Shown: piece by piece, positions 30,791 to 40,146 of the stretch
How positions within the stretch are numbered: position 1 is the stretch's first letter
Layout: every line of letters begins with the position of its first letter
Origin: Semisulcospira habei
Taxonomy: Eukaryota; Mollusca; Gastropoda; Semisulcospiridae
Length of the DNA: 64,000 nt
Reading direction: 5' to 3'
NCBI GenBank assembly: GCA_036245525.1
Contig: BTPG01000003.1
Span: forward strand, 142,584,505 to 142,648,504
The notes under the pieces: generated by a model
The model's input: only the letters and a program-made list of their open reading frames with translations
The model's database searches: none
What the model was told of the DNA's origin: nothing
Made by a program: the position numbers and the translations under genes

Positions 30791-31666
30791 ATGAGTGGTG
30801 GTCCAAAGTTGAGAATCATACCAGTTGCATGTCCAGTAACAGAATTGAAAGATTTGGCAGACGTACAGGATTTTGAGAAGGAGGGGGATGTTGGAGAAAT
30901 ATATGGTTTTGAACTTGATTCAAATGGCATGTACAAGAGGAAAGTAATTGTTGACATGAAAGACGGTGAAAAACAGATTCCTAAACTTGGTCAGCTACGT
31001 GATGTTACTGTACCTACTCCACCTGTAAATAATTCGCCCTACAACTTAATACATGTGGGAAATAAGTGGGTGGTTTCACCTGTACCTGTTCCACCACCCA
31101 CAATTGACTGGGACATAAAGTTGGAATTTATTAGTCCTTATGTATACACTGATGACGAAGGTGCCTTAGTGTTTAGGAAGGTTGTTAATTCTGGGCCGCT
31201 TATTGTAAGTCTTGTTCCAAGCTTTGCCCCAGACAACAATAGCAGAGAAAAACTGAAAGTTGAAAATTATGAGAGACGGCGGTATCTTCTTACAACTAGA
31301 AAGGGTAGATCAGATACTTCTGTTGTGTTTATGCCAGCAAGCTTAGTCGTGGCTAGAGAAGCGACAATAGTATTTGAAATTATCATGAAATCTGTTGCTA
31401 CTGCTAAAGAGGCTCAAATTGCACAGGGAATTAAACTTACATGGGACGAAACAGTAACAGAATCATCAAAGGTCTTTATTGCTATTACAAAAAATAATGA
31501 TGTTATTAATGTTTCGAGCAGTGTTCCAGCTGTCAAGGTGGTGGTCGACAAAACAACTTTTGTTCGTCTAACTTACATAAACCTTGAACACATTGATCTT
31601 GTTGCATTTTATTATGCCAGCAAATTGTATACTTTTGAAGAGTTGCAAAATGTAATTGCTGATTAA
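30791..31666 (+). CDS. Uncharacterised Polinton protein, 291 aa
   Basis: Start in tataaaaaATG. Soluble-looking protein with no recognised domain. It has an N-terminal acidic region (ELKDLADVQDFEKEGDVGEI), a proline-rich hinge (VSPVPVPPPTIDWDIKLEF), and a beta-rich C-terminal half (PLIVSLVPSFAP; SVVFMPASLVVAREATIVFE; TTFVRLTYINLEHIDLVAFY). The layout could suit a virion surface or fibre-like protein, but that is speculation. Its stop codon lies in attaaataaa. Intact. Confidence 0.7.
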   Translation: MSGGPKLRIIPVACPVTELKDLADVQDFEKEGDVGEIYGFELDSNGMYKRKVIVDMKDGEKQIPKLGQLRDVTVPTPPVNNSPYNLIHVGNKWVVSPVPVPPPTIDWDIKLEFISPYVYTDDEGALVFRKVVNSGPLIVSLVPSFAPDNNSREKLKVENYERRRYLLTTRKGRSDTSVVFMPASLVVAREATIVFEIIMKSVATAKEAQIAQGIKLTWDETVTESSKVFIAITKNNDVINVSSSVPAVKVVVDKTTFVRLTYINLEHIDLVAFYYASKLYTFEELQNVIAD

Positions 31667-31695
31667 ATAAAAAAAAATATTTGTGAATTAAAAAA

Positions 31696-32382
31696 ATGGT
31701 AAACTTCTATCCGCAACTACCAACGCTTGATCCGACTGAAACAAATGTGATGACTAAAACAACGCTTGCGCCTGATCCACATATGCCAATTGCTTCAGAT
31801 AAAACATTACAGGCAGATGCATTCAGATTAAATAATATTACAGAATCTTTGAAATATTTGGAGAGTGAGGAGGCTAAGTACTCACGGTGCAAAAGGAGGT
31901 ATAAGTCAGTATTTAATTCTGTTCAAAACACTTCTATGGCTATTGGTGCAGTTTCAGCTTCATGTTCTGTAGGGGGTATTGTTCTGTTCGCCACAGGAAT
32001 TGGGAGTTTGGCTGGAATAGCAGTTGAGGGTGTTAGCATTGCTACATGCCTGGCTTGCTTTGGTTTGGAAGCCTTGAACAAGAGGTTTCACACGAAATTA
32101 CAGAAACATGAAGCATTGAGTACGCTTGCTGGTGCAAAGCTGAGCAGTATGAAACTTATTATCAGTAAGGCATTGAATGATAATTTTATTGATGATGAAG
32201 AATTTAAGCGGGTCCAGGATGATTTAAATAATTACAAAAAACAGAAGTCAGAAATACAAAATAAAATGCGTAGTCAATCTCCAGTGAATGTTGAAGAACT
32301 AAAGGCTAGTTTTTTAGCAGAGGGAAAAAGGATAGGGGTACAGGAAACCACAGAAAAACTACACAATCTTTTAAACAAATAA
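31696..32382 (+). CDS. Conserved Polinton membrane/helical protein, 228 aa
   Basis: Start in attaaaaaaATGG. It has a helical N-terminal third (LESEEAKYSRCKRRYKSVFN), two short hydrophobic stretches with small residues (IGAVSASCSVGGIVLFATG and LAGIAVEGVSIATCLACFG, about 82-120), then a charged helical tail with KHEALSTLAGAKLSSMKLII and ALNDNFIDDEEFKRVQDDL. This order is a pattern I recognise from many invertebrate Polinton proteins of unknown function. The stop codon overlaps aaataaaa. Intact. Confidence 0.75.
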   Translation: MVNFYPQLPTLDPTETNVMTKTTLAPDPHMPIASDKTLQADAFRLNNITESLKYLESEEAKYSRCKRRYKSVFNSVQNTSMAIGAVSASCSVGGIVLFATGIGSLAGIAVEGVSIATCLACFGLEALNKRFHTKLQKHEALSTLAGAKLSSMKLIISKALNDNFIDDEEFKRVQDDLNNYKKQKSEIQNKMRSQSPVNVEELKASFLAEGKRIGVQETTEKLHNLLNK

Positions 32383-32408
32383 AAATCAGATTTGGTAATC
32401 GTTTATTA

Positions 32409-32501
32409 ATGTCATACACTTCGCAGAGAGATGACACGTCATTTACACCACTTGTGCCTGATTATTTAACCCCATCAGCACCACCGCCAGAGTATTACTG
32501 A
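32409..32501 (+). CDS. 30-aa ORF with PSAP and PPEY late-domain motifs
   Basis: Small ORF after the last large Polinton gene, 27 bp beyond its stop, with tttattaATG upstream. The protein starts MSYTSQRDD and ends in TPSAPPPEYY. That end contains P(S/T)AP, which binds TSG101 of ESCRT-I, overlapping PPxY, which binds the WW domains of NEDD4-type ubiquitin ligases. These motifs drive budding or endosomal escape in several virus groups, and the adenoviral protein VI also has PPxY. Function here is inferred from the motif only. The ORF is shorter than usual gene-finding limits. Confidence 0.6.
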   Translation: MSYTSQRDDTSFTPLVPDYLTPSAPPPEYY

Positions 32502-32574
32502 GAAAAAAAAGTTTTTTTATTGTCCTTGTATCTTGACAAATCTGACCGAGTAAGTTGTGACTTAAGTCAAGTTG

Positions 32575-32690
32575 TTGTAAGAACTTATAAGAACTTACAG
32601 TAAGTAATTAATAAGTTCTTATGATAAGTAATTAATAAGTTCTTATGATAAGTAACTTAAAGGTTACCTCTGCAGGTTCTTAAAAGTTAG
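32575..32690. repeat. Short tandem repeat in the Polinton right arm
   Basis: Repeated gtaattaataagttcttatg units, with the inverse cttataagaacttacag just before. AT-rich, non-coding, between the last gene and the right terminal repeat. Confidence 0.75.
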
Positions 32691-32760
32691 TTGTAACTTG
32701 CTAGTAACGTATAAAGTTTTACTTTGAAAATCGTGTTTCTCAGAAATCGACTCTGACAGG

Positions 32761-33098
32761 GGGGTGTGTAAAAAGTCATTAGTTTATTATAGAGTGCACT
32801 GACAGGATTTTGGTTTGATTTGAGAGAAACGACAGTGTGGACGTTAACGACCGTAATTAGTTAATTATTGGGGTTAATGAAGACAATGGGTAATTCGAAG
32901 TCTTTGGAAAGTACTATTCTCGACTGGAAATGGTCATCATTTTTTTTTTTTAACAATGTGTGATTAAGTTTTGTCAGAGACAATAGTTAGAATCCGGGGA
33001 AAAATGAAAGGTGACGTCACACGAGTGTTTTGTTATCAAAAAACGTAAAAAGATGACGTCGTCAAAAAATCTCTTGTATTGTACTTTCTTATTTCTCT
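32761..33098 (-). repeat. Polinton right terminal inverted repeat
   Basis: 338 bp, the inverse of 15837-16177. Similarity extends inward to about 32725 (cgtgtttctcagaaatcgac), which pairs with 16588-16620 on the left. Confidence 0.96.
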
Positions 33099-33104
33099 GC
33101 ACTC
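33099..33104. other. Polinton target-site duplication, right
   Basis: gcactc, identical to 15831-15836. Confidence 0.95.
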
Positions 33105-33310
33105 TCAGAAAGCTGTTCCGTCCACGATGATTCAAGATGACTTGTATTTTCTACGGTTTTATAAAAGAGTCGTGAGTTGCCCCACGGTACTTTCAGCAAG
33201 CATTTCATTGTACTGCATTTCAGTAAAGTCTCGCTTTTCACATAAATGGACTCATTGTCTCTTGCCACGACAGAGCAGTGTGGGCTATAGGCTCGTGTTT
33301 GGACTACAGC
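33105..33310. repeat. Host repeat G, right part of the Polinton target
   Basis: tcagaaagctgttccgtcca matches, inverted, tggacggaacagctttctga at 39675-39694, and cggtactttcagc matches gctgaaagtaccg near 39640. The further part (ctcgcttttcacataaatgg) resembles 15330-15400. Confidence 0.8.
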
Positions 33311-33534
33311 GTACTTGGGAAAAGGTCTGGCTTTCATGAATTACAATTTTAATCAGTCCTCCAAGAAAAGGTTATGTTTCATAAGTGTTTGTTTATTGCT
33401 GATTTTTATTCTCCATTGTGAAAAATAATACCCAAATTTTTTCATGCCCTTCGAAGACTCCGAGCGAATCAGAAAATATCCTTCAACCAACATAATCAAT
33501 ATCCAAGGAACACGATGCAAATGTAAAAGCTTAC

Positions 33535-33595
33535 CGCTGGTTAGTAGATGCAGCATGAGCATCAAAACGAATACAAGACATTTCTTCATGTCCAT
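33535..33595 (-). CDS. Candidate first exon of a secreted protein (signal peptide)
   Basis: Encodes MDMKKCLVFVLMLMLHLLTS, a textbook signal peptide (basic start and hydrophobic core), and breaks after the first base of the next codon at a consensus donor (G|gtaagc, intron starting at 33534). A TATAAAA lies at 33713-33707 on the same strand, about 110 bp before the ATG. A second in-frame ATG at 33589 could also serve. Downstream exons are not identified; reading left, the Polinton begins about 440 bp into the presumed intron. Start, donor phase and promoter layout match the candidate exon at 44471-44522. Confidence 0.5.
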
Positions 33596-33706
33596 GGTCT
33601 CGCTTTCCCTTCCGTGCGAATATGACGTAATATCCAATGGCTACAGAGCGTCCTGTCCGTCTGCTATTATACCAAATAAAGTACTGCCAAAAGCTGGTAG
33701 TGACAT

Positions 33707-33713
33707 TTTTATA
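33707..33713 (-). promoter_or_regulatory. TATA box upstream of the 33.6-kb signal-peptide exon
   Basis: TATAAAA on the minus strand, about 110 bp from the presumed start codon. Confidence 0.4.
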
Positions 33714-33924
33714 TGAGAGGCCGTAACCAAAGCTGGCTAAATTTGTGTGCTGGTATGTAATTTTGACCTTACGGCATGCCTTAAGGTCCAAAATCACAGA
33801 CCATCACACATTATATTCTGACAACAACTATTACAACTAGGAGAAGGAAAAAACAGGACCAGTCCAACCACTAACTTCCTCATAAAATCTGAGATCGTTT
33901 AAGTATTGCTTGTCGACGTTGTGA

Positions 33925-33948
33925 ATGTGTGCGTGCGTGCGTGTGTGA

Positions 33949-33982
<34 letters not shown>

Positions 33983-34022
33983 GTGCGCGCGTGCGTGCAA
34001 GTGTGTGTGTGTGTGTGTGTGT
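33925..34022. repeat. (GT)n microsatellite, interrupted
   Basis: GT array with gcgtgcgtg interruptions. No gene in 33714-34096. Confidence 0.95.
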
Positions 34023-34096
34023 GCAATTTCACTTCCCCCTCGTCGACACAAAACAGTCCCACAAGCAAACATTTAAACTAAAAACCACCAATCTGC

Positions 34097-34159
34097 AAGA
34101 GGCATAGATCCTCATAAGCCCCCGCATTCTGCGGGAGCTCATGAGGATCTATGCCTCTT
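34097..34159. repeat. Palindromic repeat family B, copy 2 (near perfect)
   Basis: aagaggcatagatcctcat .. atgaggatctatgcctctt with arms agcccccgc / gcgggagct. It is flanked by gc at the left (tgcaagagg), as in other copies. From 34160 to 34548 nothing is recognised. Confidence 0.9.
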
Positions 34160-34548
34160 TTTGACCTCATTTACATGTTCGTCAGGGAGGCGATGTTGCC
34201 ACTGGATAAAACATGACAATGGAACTCTGAAGTACTTTATGGTGAATTATGAGTGCAAGCTGTAAGTGTTTCATTAAGTGGAACAATATTGCCCAGCAAT
34301 AAAATGTAAGCAGGCACTTCGGACAACATGTATCAGTGCCGATCCATTTTAGGCTCAGTGTTATTGCAGTATTTTCGGTGACTTGACGGCAGTCAGCATT
34401 GTTTTGCGTGCAATGGCGCAGGAAGATTTCTTCCAAGGGGAAGTTTGGTCAAGCTCTGAAAAATCGAACGACTAGCCAGGTGTTATGGTATTTAACCCCT
34501 TCATCGCCATGTCACACTTCTCCTCCGCGATCACTCTGAGTGCTAAGT

Positions 34549-35260
34549 GAGACACAAATCATCATCATCATCATCATCAGTCCCTTGCCCGAACTGGGCG
34601 TTGGGGGGACTGAAAGGCAGCAGCAACAGACAGTGCTCTCCACTGAGTTCTATTTTGGGCGGTGGCAAGCAAGTCTGACATCTCGAGTTCGGTCCATTCT
34701 TTTATGTTTGCGACCCAACTCTTTCTTTGACGACCTCGCCGACGACTTCCTTCGAGAGTGCCTTGGAGGATAGTCTTGGACAAGGTGTTGTGTCGGGTCA
34801 CGTGGCCAAACCAAGCAAGCTTGCGCCGTTTCACGGTTGCCAGAAGGGGTTCATGTGGGCCCACCAGGGAAGTGACGATGCTCCGTACATATTCGTTGGT
34901 CTTGTGCTCGCGGTACGAGATGCGGAGCAACTTCCTCAGGCACTTGTTCTCAAAGGCCTGGATTTTCTTTTCTGAGTCTGCAAGCAGTGTCCAAGTCTCA
35001 CAGCCGTAGAGTAGAATAGACACTATGAGGGACTTGTAAAGCCTGTACTTGATGGTGAAGCTGATGGAGTTACTTCGCCATATCCTGTCCAGCCTGGCCA
35101 TTGCGGATGTTGCTGTACCTATCCTGATACGGATCTCTGCTATGCAACTACCGTCTTTGGACAGGGTGGCTCCCAAGTACTTGAAGCTATTGACCTCTTC
35201 TAGCTTTTGGCCATTCATGTGAATGTTGCTGCTGCTGTCCCGGAAGTAGGAGACACAAAT
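34549..35260 (-). pseudogene. 5'-truncated RTE-like LINE with 11-bp target duplications
   Basis: About 213 residues on the minus strand (35218-34577) cover the end of a reverse transcriptase ORF: VNSFKYLGATLSKDGSC, YKSLIVSILLYGCETWTLL, RKLLRISYREHKTNEYVR, KLAWFGHVTRH, RRRGRQRKSWVANIKEWT. The 3' end is gggactgatgatgatgatga, the short-repeat tail usual for RTE elements. gagacacaaat occurs at both edges (34549-34559 and 35250-35260), so this is a target-primed insertion truncated at its 5' end. The preserved frame suggests it is recent. Confidence 0.9.
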
Positions 35261-35369
35261 GATGACTAATTAAGTGATCACAAAATTCGTTTCTAAAGTC
35301 TTTGTTATTTCCAAACAATTTCAAAGACATCAAGCCATCTAGAGAACATGGTCACAAAATGGTATCAGC

Positions 35370-35403
35370 GAGGGACATAGATAATCATGAGCCCCCGCAA
35401 CTG

Positions 35404-35500
<97 letters not shown>

Positions 35501-35535
35501 CGTGCGTGCGTGCGCGTGTGTGTGTGTGTGTGTGT
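35370..35535. repeat. Family B half palindrome running into a (GT)n array
   Basis: gggacatagataatcatgag + cccccgcaactgc is a left arm plus loop of family B. The right arm is absent and is replaced by ttttt followed by a GT array. G-runs follow at 35565-35600. From 35600 to 36280 nothing is recognised except (AGT)n at about 35949-35973. Confidence 0.75.
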
Positions 35536-36283
35536 TGTTGTTTGTTTTGTTTTGTTGATTTTTTTAGGGGGGAGGGGGGGTGCATGGAAGGGGGGGGGGA
35601 TGGTGCTTTAATTTTTATTTTTCTAATGACTGTTCGTTTGTTGTTGTTGTTGTTTTTGCTTTTTACGTTTTCTTTATATGATAGGCATAAGTCGACTGAT
35701 TTTGAGCACTGTGTTTTTATTTACACAAAAGTAACATACCTCCTCCGACAGATAAAGCTTCGAAAAGACACGTCTCTGTTATGTGAAATATTTCCTGACC
35801 GTTTTTCGAATCAGGCAGAGACAACACCCGATTTTGCTAGAGAAATAATCTTCCTCCGTTTTGCAACTGTCTATTTAGACTGATTTAAAGTTTTGCCACT
35901 GCTAAGACTCTATCAATTTCTCAAGAAGGTGACTGCCAGGCGTGTATTAGTAGTAGTAGTAGTAGTAGTAGTATATTGCGGGTGTTGATGATATGCTCTT
36001 TTTACAAAGTAGTTAGCGCTAAAAATGTCAGTGAATTTATGAGATTTTATGAGACAATGAATGCCAACTGAAAACATACATCATGAGGTCTGCAACTTTC
36101 GCGCGCACCACCACACAGAGTTGTACAAGGAAAATGAACGCTCGGCAAACATAAAAATTTAACGTTGAATAGTCATCCTTCCGTGTCATCGTTATGCAGG
36201 ACAATTTGTTCCTTCACGATAATAGGGTTCACTACGAGAGTGTACATTCTGCGGAGAAGCTTGCATAGCGGCTTACGCAGAGT

Positions 36284-36375
36284 TTGAACCTTTGCGTGTC
36301 GGTAGCGGTTTTAGTCGCGATGATTCCTGCAGGAATCATCGCTACTAAAACCGCTACCGACACGCAAAGGGTTCA
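36284..36375. repeat. Palindromic repeat family C, copy 3
   Basis: gaacctttgcgtgtcggtag .. ctaccgacacgcaaagggtt, with cgcgatgattcctgcaggaa at the centre. The ends are gaacc/gggtt rather than TTAA, so its target site differs or has decayed. From 36376 to 37257 there are G-runs (36506-36520 and 36648-36692) and TTG repeats (about 37038-37060), with no supported gene. Confidence 0.75.
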
Positions 36376-37257
36376 GCTGTCGCATGTCACTCATTCATCT
36401 GAATAAAGCGTATTTATAATGCACTGGTGTAGTGGTGGTAGTGGCGGTGGTAATAGAGGTCGTTGGCGTTGACGTAGACTGGCGGTGGAGGATATTGTTT
36501 CAGGTTGGGGGGGGGGGGGATGGGCAGTGCAGAGGTGGGTCTGAAACGTTCAGTGCTTAGATGGGGTGTGTTGGCAGGCTATAGGCCAACCTGCAACAGT
36601 TCCACCTCAAAAAAATCAGACAACTTTGGATGGGTTTGGGGAGATGAGAGGGGGGGGGGGGGACGAAGAAGGAGGCTGGGGGGGGGGGGGATCCGGCGAT
36701 AGTCGTCAAATCTCGAAAAACATAAAAATCCAGATCTCTCCAAAAATATTAGACTCCCGCCCCCGTACCAACGTCACTGCCAGATATTAGCCGCCTCCCG
36801 TTCAGATCTGCTTGAAATTCACTCAACAGTAGTAAAAATAGACCGCATGAATACTTCCCTATAAAGATGCAAATGAGGCCGATCCGCTCTAGCAAGAGAC
36901 GCGTATGGACTCATGACACACTATGCCTCTTGTTGTGTTGTAACTATCTATTCCAAGCCCGTTTCTTTCTCCCTTCGGTTCTTCTCTGCATTTTTGCACG
37001 CTTGGAATTCACCCTTTGGTCCTGTTTTTTTGGTTTTGTTTTGTTGTTGTTGTTGTTGTTTTTTTTTTGGTCCCCTTTCTTTTTCTTTGGTTTGCCTGTT
37101 GCGAGTGAATCTAGGCTCTCAGTTGGGCGGTTTAAGTTTTTCATCTTATAACTCCCTCACTGTCAGGGCACGCAGATTGTGCTTTGGAAATCATTGTGAA
37201 TCCAATGGCAGAGATCCCCAGGCATCAAAGTAACGTGGATGAAAAGTGGTTTCAGCA

Positions 37258-37294
37258 AGAAGTAGAGATCCTCATGAAGGTCTATACCTCTTTC
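37258..37294. repeat. Family B, short deleted copy
   Basis: agaagtagagatcctcatga directly followed by aggtctatacctcttt. The central GC arms are missing. From 37295 to 38837 I see no gene and no recognised repeat. Confidence 0.65.
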
Positions 37295-38837
37295 AGTTGG
37301 TTGGTGCTCACCTTTTCTCGGGAATGACGCGTTAAATAAATCGTGATCTGAGTAGCCGCCCGCTGTCCCTTCCGCATGACGAACACAGAAGTACATCACA
37401 CACAAAAATCCAAACCCTGTGTGTATCAGAGTTATATTATACTCATCATCGGTGTTATCTTTTACTAGACACGGGATAAAGCTAAAAAGAATAATACGAA
37501 ATTCCGCACACCTCCAAAATGTAAAGTGGCCAACAAGAGTGTGATGAAACTCTATGCTCGTGCATAGTGTTCACACATTAGGTTAAATACGGTACGGTTT
37601 TTGTTAACGGTTTGTTTTGTGCCGCTAATCCGTGAGGCCCGTGGGCCACGTGAAATCTTTAAGACATGGTTAATACCGGAGTTTTAGTGAGTTCTGTTAT
37701 AGTGAGTTCTAGGCGAAAGCTCAGTCTGGCAGAGCAGTAAATACATTAGTACGGGGCTTTATCGTCAGCTTGGACGGAATATGTGAGACACCTAGCCCGT
37801 ATTCCAAGACTCTGAAACCTAGAATTCAGGTATGTTTCTATATATGTATTATTGATAGTTGCTTAGTTAAGGATAGTATGCGTTGGTAAGAGTAATTTGG
37901 TTGTATAGTGTTGACCGGTTTGGTTCAGTTATGTGGGTTTGGAATTCAGTGAGATAACTGATGTTTTCGGATACAGTTATTTACCGAGATGGATAACTAA
38001 AGGAATGCGAGTTAGTTATGTACCGAGATGGATAAATAGGGATTGCGAGGTGTGTATGTCTAAGTCGCTATGAAGGTAGTACGTGGTTGGTTAAGCATAG
38101 TCTTTTCCAGTGTTTAGAATAGTGTATAGTGAGTGTTAGGTTATAGTCTGTTTCAAGGTAGTGACAGTTATGGTCGGGTTGTGAAGCACGTGTGTGTGTG
38201 AGTGAACGTGTGAGGTATTTTTATCAGCCAGGTTACGTAATGTTTCTCATATCATCCAATATGTTGTGTGTTTAGCAAGTGTTACGATTTGGGACCTTGT
38301 TGTTGTTCAGAGTGCTTGTCAAGAGTGGAGCGACGGACGCCGAGACGTCAGTCACCAGGGACCTAATGTGAGGTAATCTCTCCAGCTCTTCACTCAGGGA
38401 GTGAGCGATCGGGACCGAGATACCCGAGTCACAGCGAGAACTGCGCTACGGTACGAGTAACGAGGACGTTCGTGATACAAGAGACAGGACGACTCGAAGA
38501 GCGTACAACGAAGGACTTGCACGCCTAGACGTGAGAAGGACTAACGTAACCAGGCGATAACATCAGACAGGTTGGATAGTGAGAAACTAATACCTAGCCT
38601 GGCCGAGATATTGTGGATGTGTGTGTGATGTTTGGATGTTGGTTGAAGGGACGTGTATAGAGTTTGATAATCTTTTTGAGCCTTTTATTGTTTACTAGTG
38701 TATAAAAGTTACTTTAGAAAGGGAGCCCGTGTGTTTAGTTTTACCGCATGAATGCGCCCGTCTGAGTCAGTGGCGGTGTATGCGTATGTTGCGTGAGAGT
38801 CTGTACGTGCGACTGTGGGCAAGTCTGCGTGCGTTAC

Positions 38838-38900
38838 AAAGAGGCATGGATCCTCATGATCTCCCGCATAAGCGGGGGCTCATGAAGATCTATACATCTT
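38838..38900. repeat. Palindromic repeat family B, copy
   Basis: aaagaggcatggatcctcat .. catgaagatctatacatctt around ctcccgcataagcgggggct. Confidence 0.8.
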
Positions 38901-39213
38901 GCAGATGGATGCGTGACGTTCACAGTATAAATGTTATCGTCGCTTGCTGTCAGGTCAAGTTGCTTTTCAAAGATTTGTTTAGTGCATCACTGGCGGGCGA
39001 CACAGAGACACCACGTCACCTTGGTATGAGACCGGCCCTAGAGCCAATATGGGCTGCAGCCGGCCGGAAAAGGAAAGGTTAAGCCGACGCCAGCCTGACG
39101 ACTGTGCTCAATGGGACGGAGAACCGCTTTAGTTTCGAACGGAGATTTTTAAAAAAAAATATCCTGCTAGCTAAAATAGTGCTTTTAAAGCACAAGAGCT
39201 CGCAAAATACATA

Positions 39214-39231
39214 CGCACGCGCGCGCGCGCC

Positions 39232-39323
<92 letters not shown>

Positions 39324-39433
39324 AACACACACACACACACACTCTCACACATACACATACCACTACACACACAAACACACGATCATACTCACTGACGCAC
39401 ACATGCGCGCACGAACGTACGCGACCACACACT

Positions 39434-39489
<56 letters not shown>

Positions 39490-39560
39490 TTTATTTAATG
39501 CATGCAGTACACACACGCACGCACACGCACACACACACGCACACACACACACACGCATAT
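39214..39560. repeat. (CA)n/(CATA)n microsatellite block
   Basis: Mixed CA, CACATA and GCAC arrays. The long open frames in it are repeat artefacts. Confidence 0.95.
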
Positions 39561-39599
39561 ACACACACTTATTTCATGCATGCAATACAATGCTTGCGC

Positions 39600-39790
39600 T
39601 GACAAGTAAATACAATGTTCAGCATTTTGTTATTGACAGCTGAAAGTACCGCAGGCAACTATATCTTAAAACAGTGGACGGAACAGCTTTCTGAGAATGC
39701 AAATGTACAGATTCTGAAATTCACATTCAATAAATATTATCATTTCTTTCCACAATTGAATGATCATGAACTGATGAAATTTCGCGGCAT
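39600..39790. repeat. Host repeat G, unoccupied copy
   Basis: In inverted orientation this joins the two flanks of the Polinton without the element: tggacggaacagctttctga + gaatgcaaatgtacagattc + tgaaattcacatt. It also lacks the MITE found at 15580-15797. It shows the pre-insertion arrangement of the target repeat. Confidence 0.85.
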
Positions 39791-39793
39791 ATT

Positions 39794-40010
39794 TTAACTC
39801 ATTCTACCCCAACACCGAAATCCCCAAATTTTGTCGTTGTCCTCTGAAGACTGCAGTGCAGTGGAGGACTACACAGATCGACCATGATAGTTCAAGGGTG
39901 ATGCCAGAATAGCTTGGCGCCCATAGGCGCCAAGTTATTCTGGCATCACCCTTGAACTGTCATGGTCGATCCATATCTTGCTGTGGTGTGTCTGGGGTAG
40001 AATGAGTTAA
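39794..40010. repeat. MITE family A, copy 9 (full length, intact ends)
   Basis: TTAA-ctcattctacccc at the left and ggggtagaatgag-TTAA at the right, 217 bp. Central hairpin ttcaagggtgatgccagaat / attctggcatcacccttgaa, and gatcgaccatgatag / catggtcgatcc arms outside it. Confidence 0.92.
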
Positions 40011-40146
40011 TTCACACACAAAGACAGAACGTAAACAAAATGTCAGCAACCATCAGTTAAAGTCTGTGATTCGGGCGATAAAAATTAAGTTCTGATTGTA
40101 CAAATAAGATAAGAAATATAAGCGATTAAAGCAAGTTTCTAAGTGT

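Larger units (their letters stand above)
15837..33098. mobile_element. Complete Maverick/Polinton DNA transposon, 17,262 bp
   Basis: Exact 6-bp target duplications flank near-identical inverted repeats beginning agagaaataagaaagtac. Inside are the Polinton hallmark genes: a DDE integrase, protein-primed family B DNA polymerase, FtsK/HerA-type packaging ATPase and double-jelly-roll-type capsid protein, with a penton-like protein. Genes run rightward from 19180 to 21778, mostly leftward from 30034 to 21734, and rightward again from 30059 to 32501. The coding part is AT-rich and tightly packed, unlike its surroundings. Two genes carry frameshifts, and no adenovirus-type cysteine protease is recognisable. 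The 16.2-19.1 kb left arm has acquired host-like repeats. Such elements replicate via their own polymerase and integrate via the integrase; virion formation is proposed from the capsid genes but is not shown here. Confidence 0.97.

Noticed and set aside
37600..38740. A solo LTR or host gene in this unassigned 1.1 kb
   Set aside because: A tataaaa-like sequence occurs near 38700, but I found no paired repeat, target duplication or coding frame.
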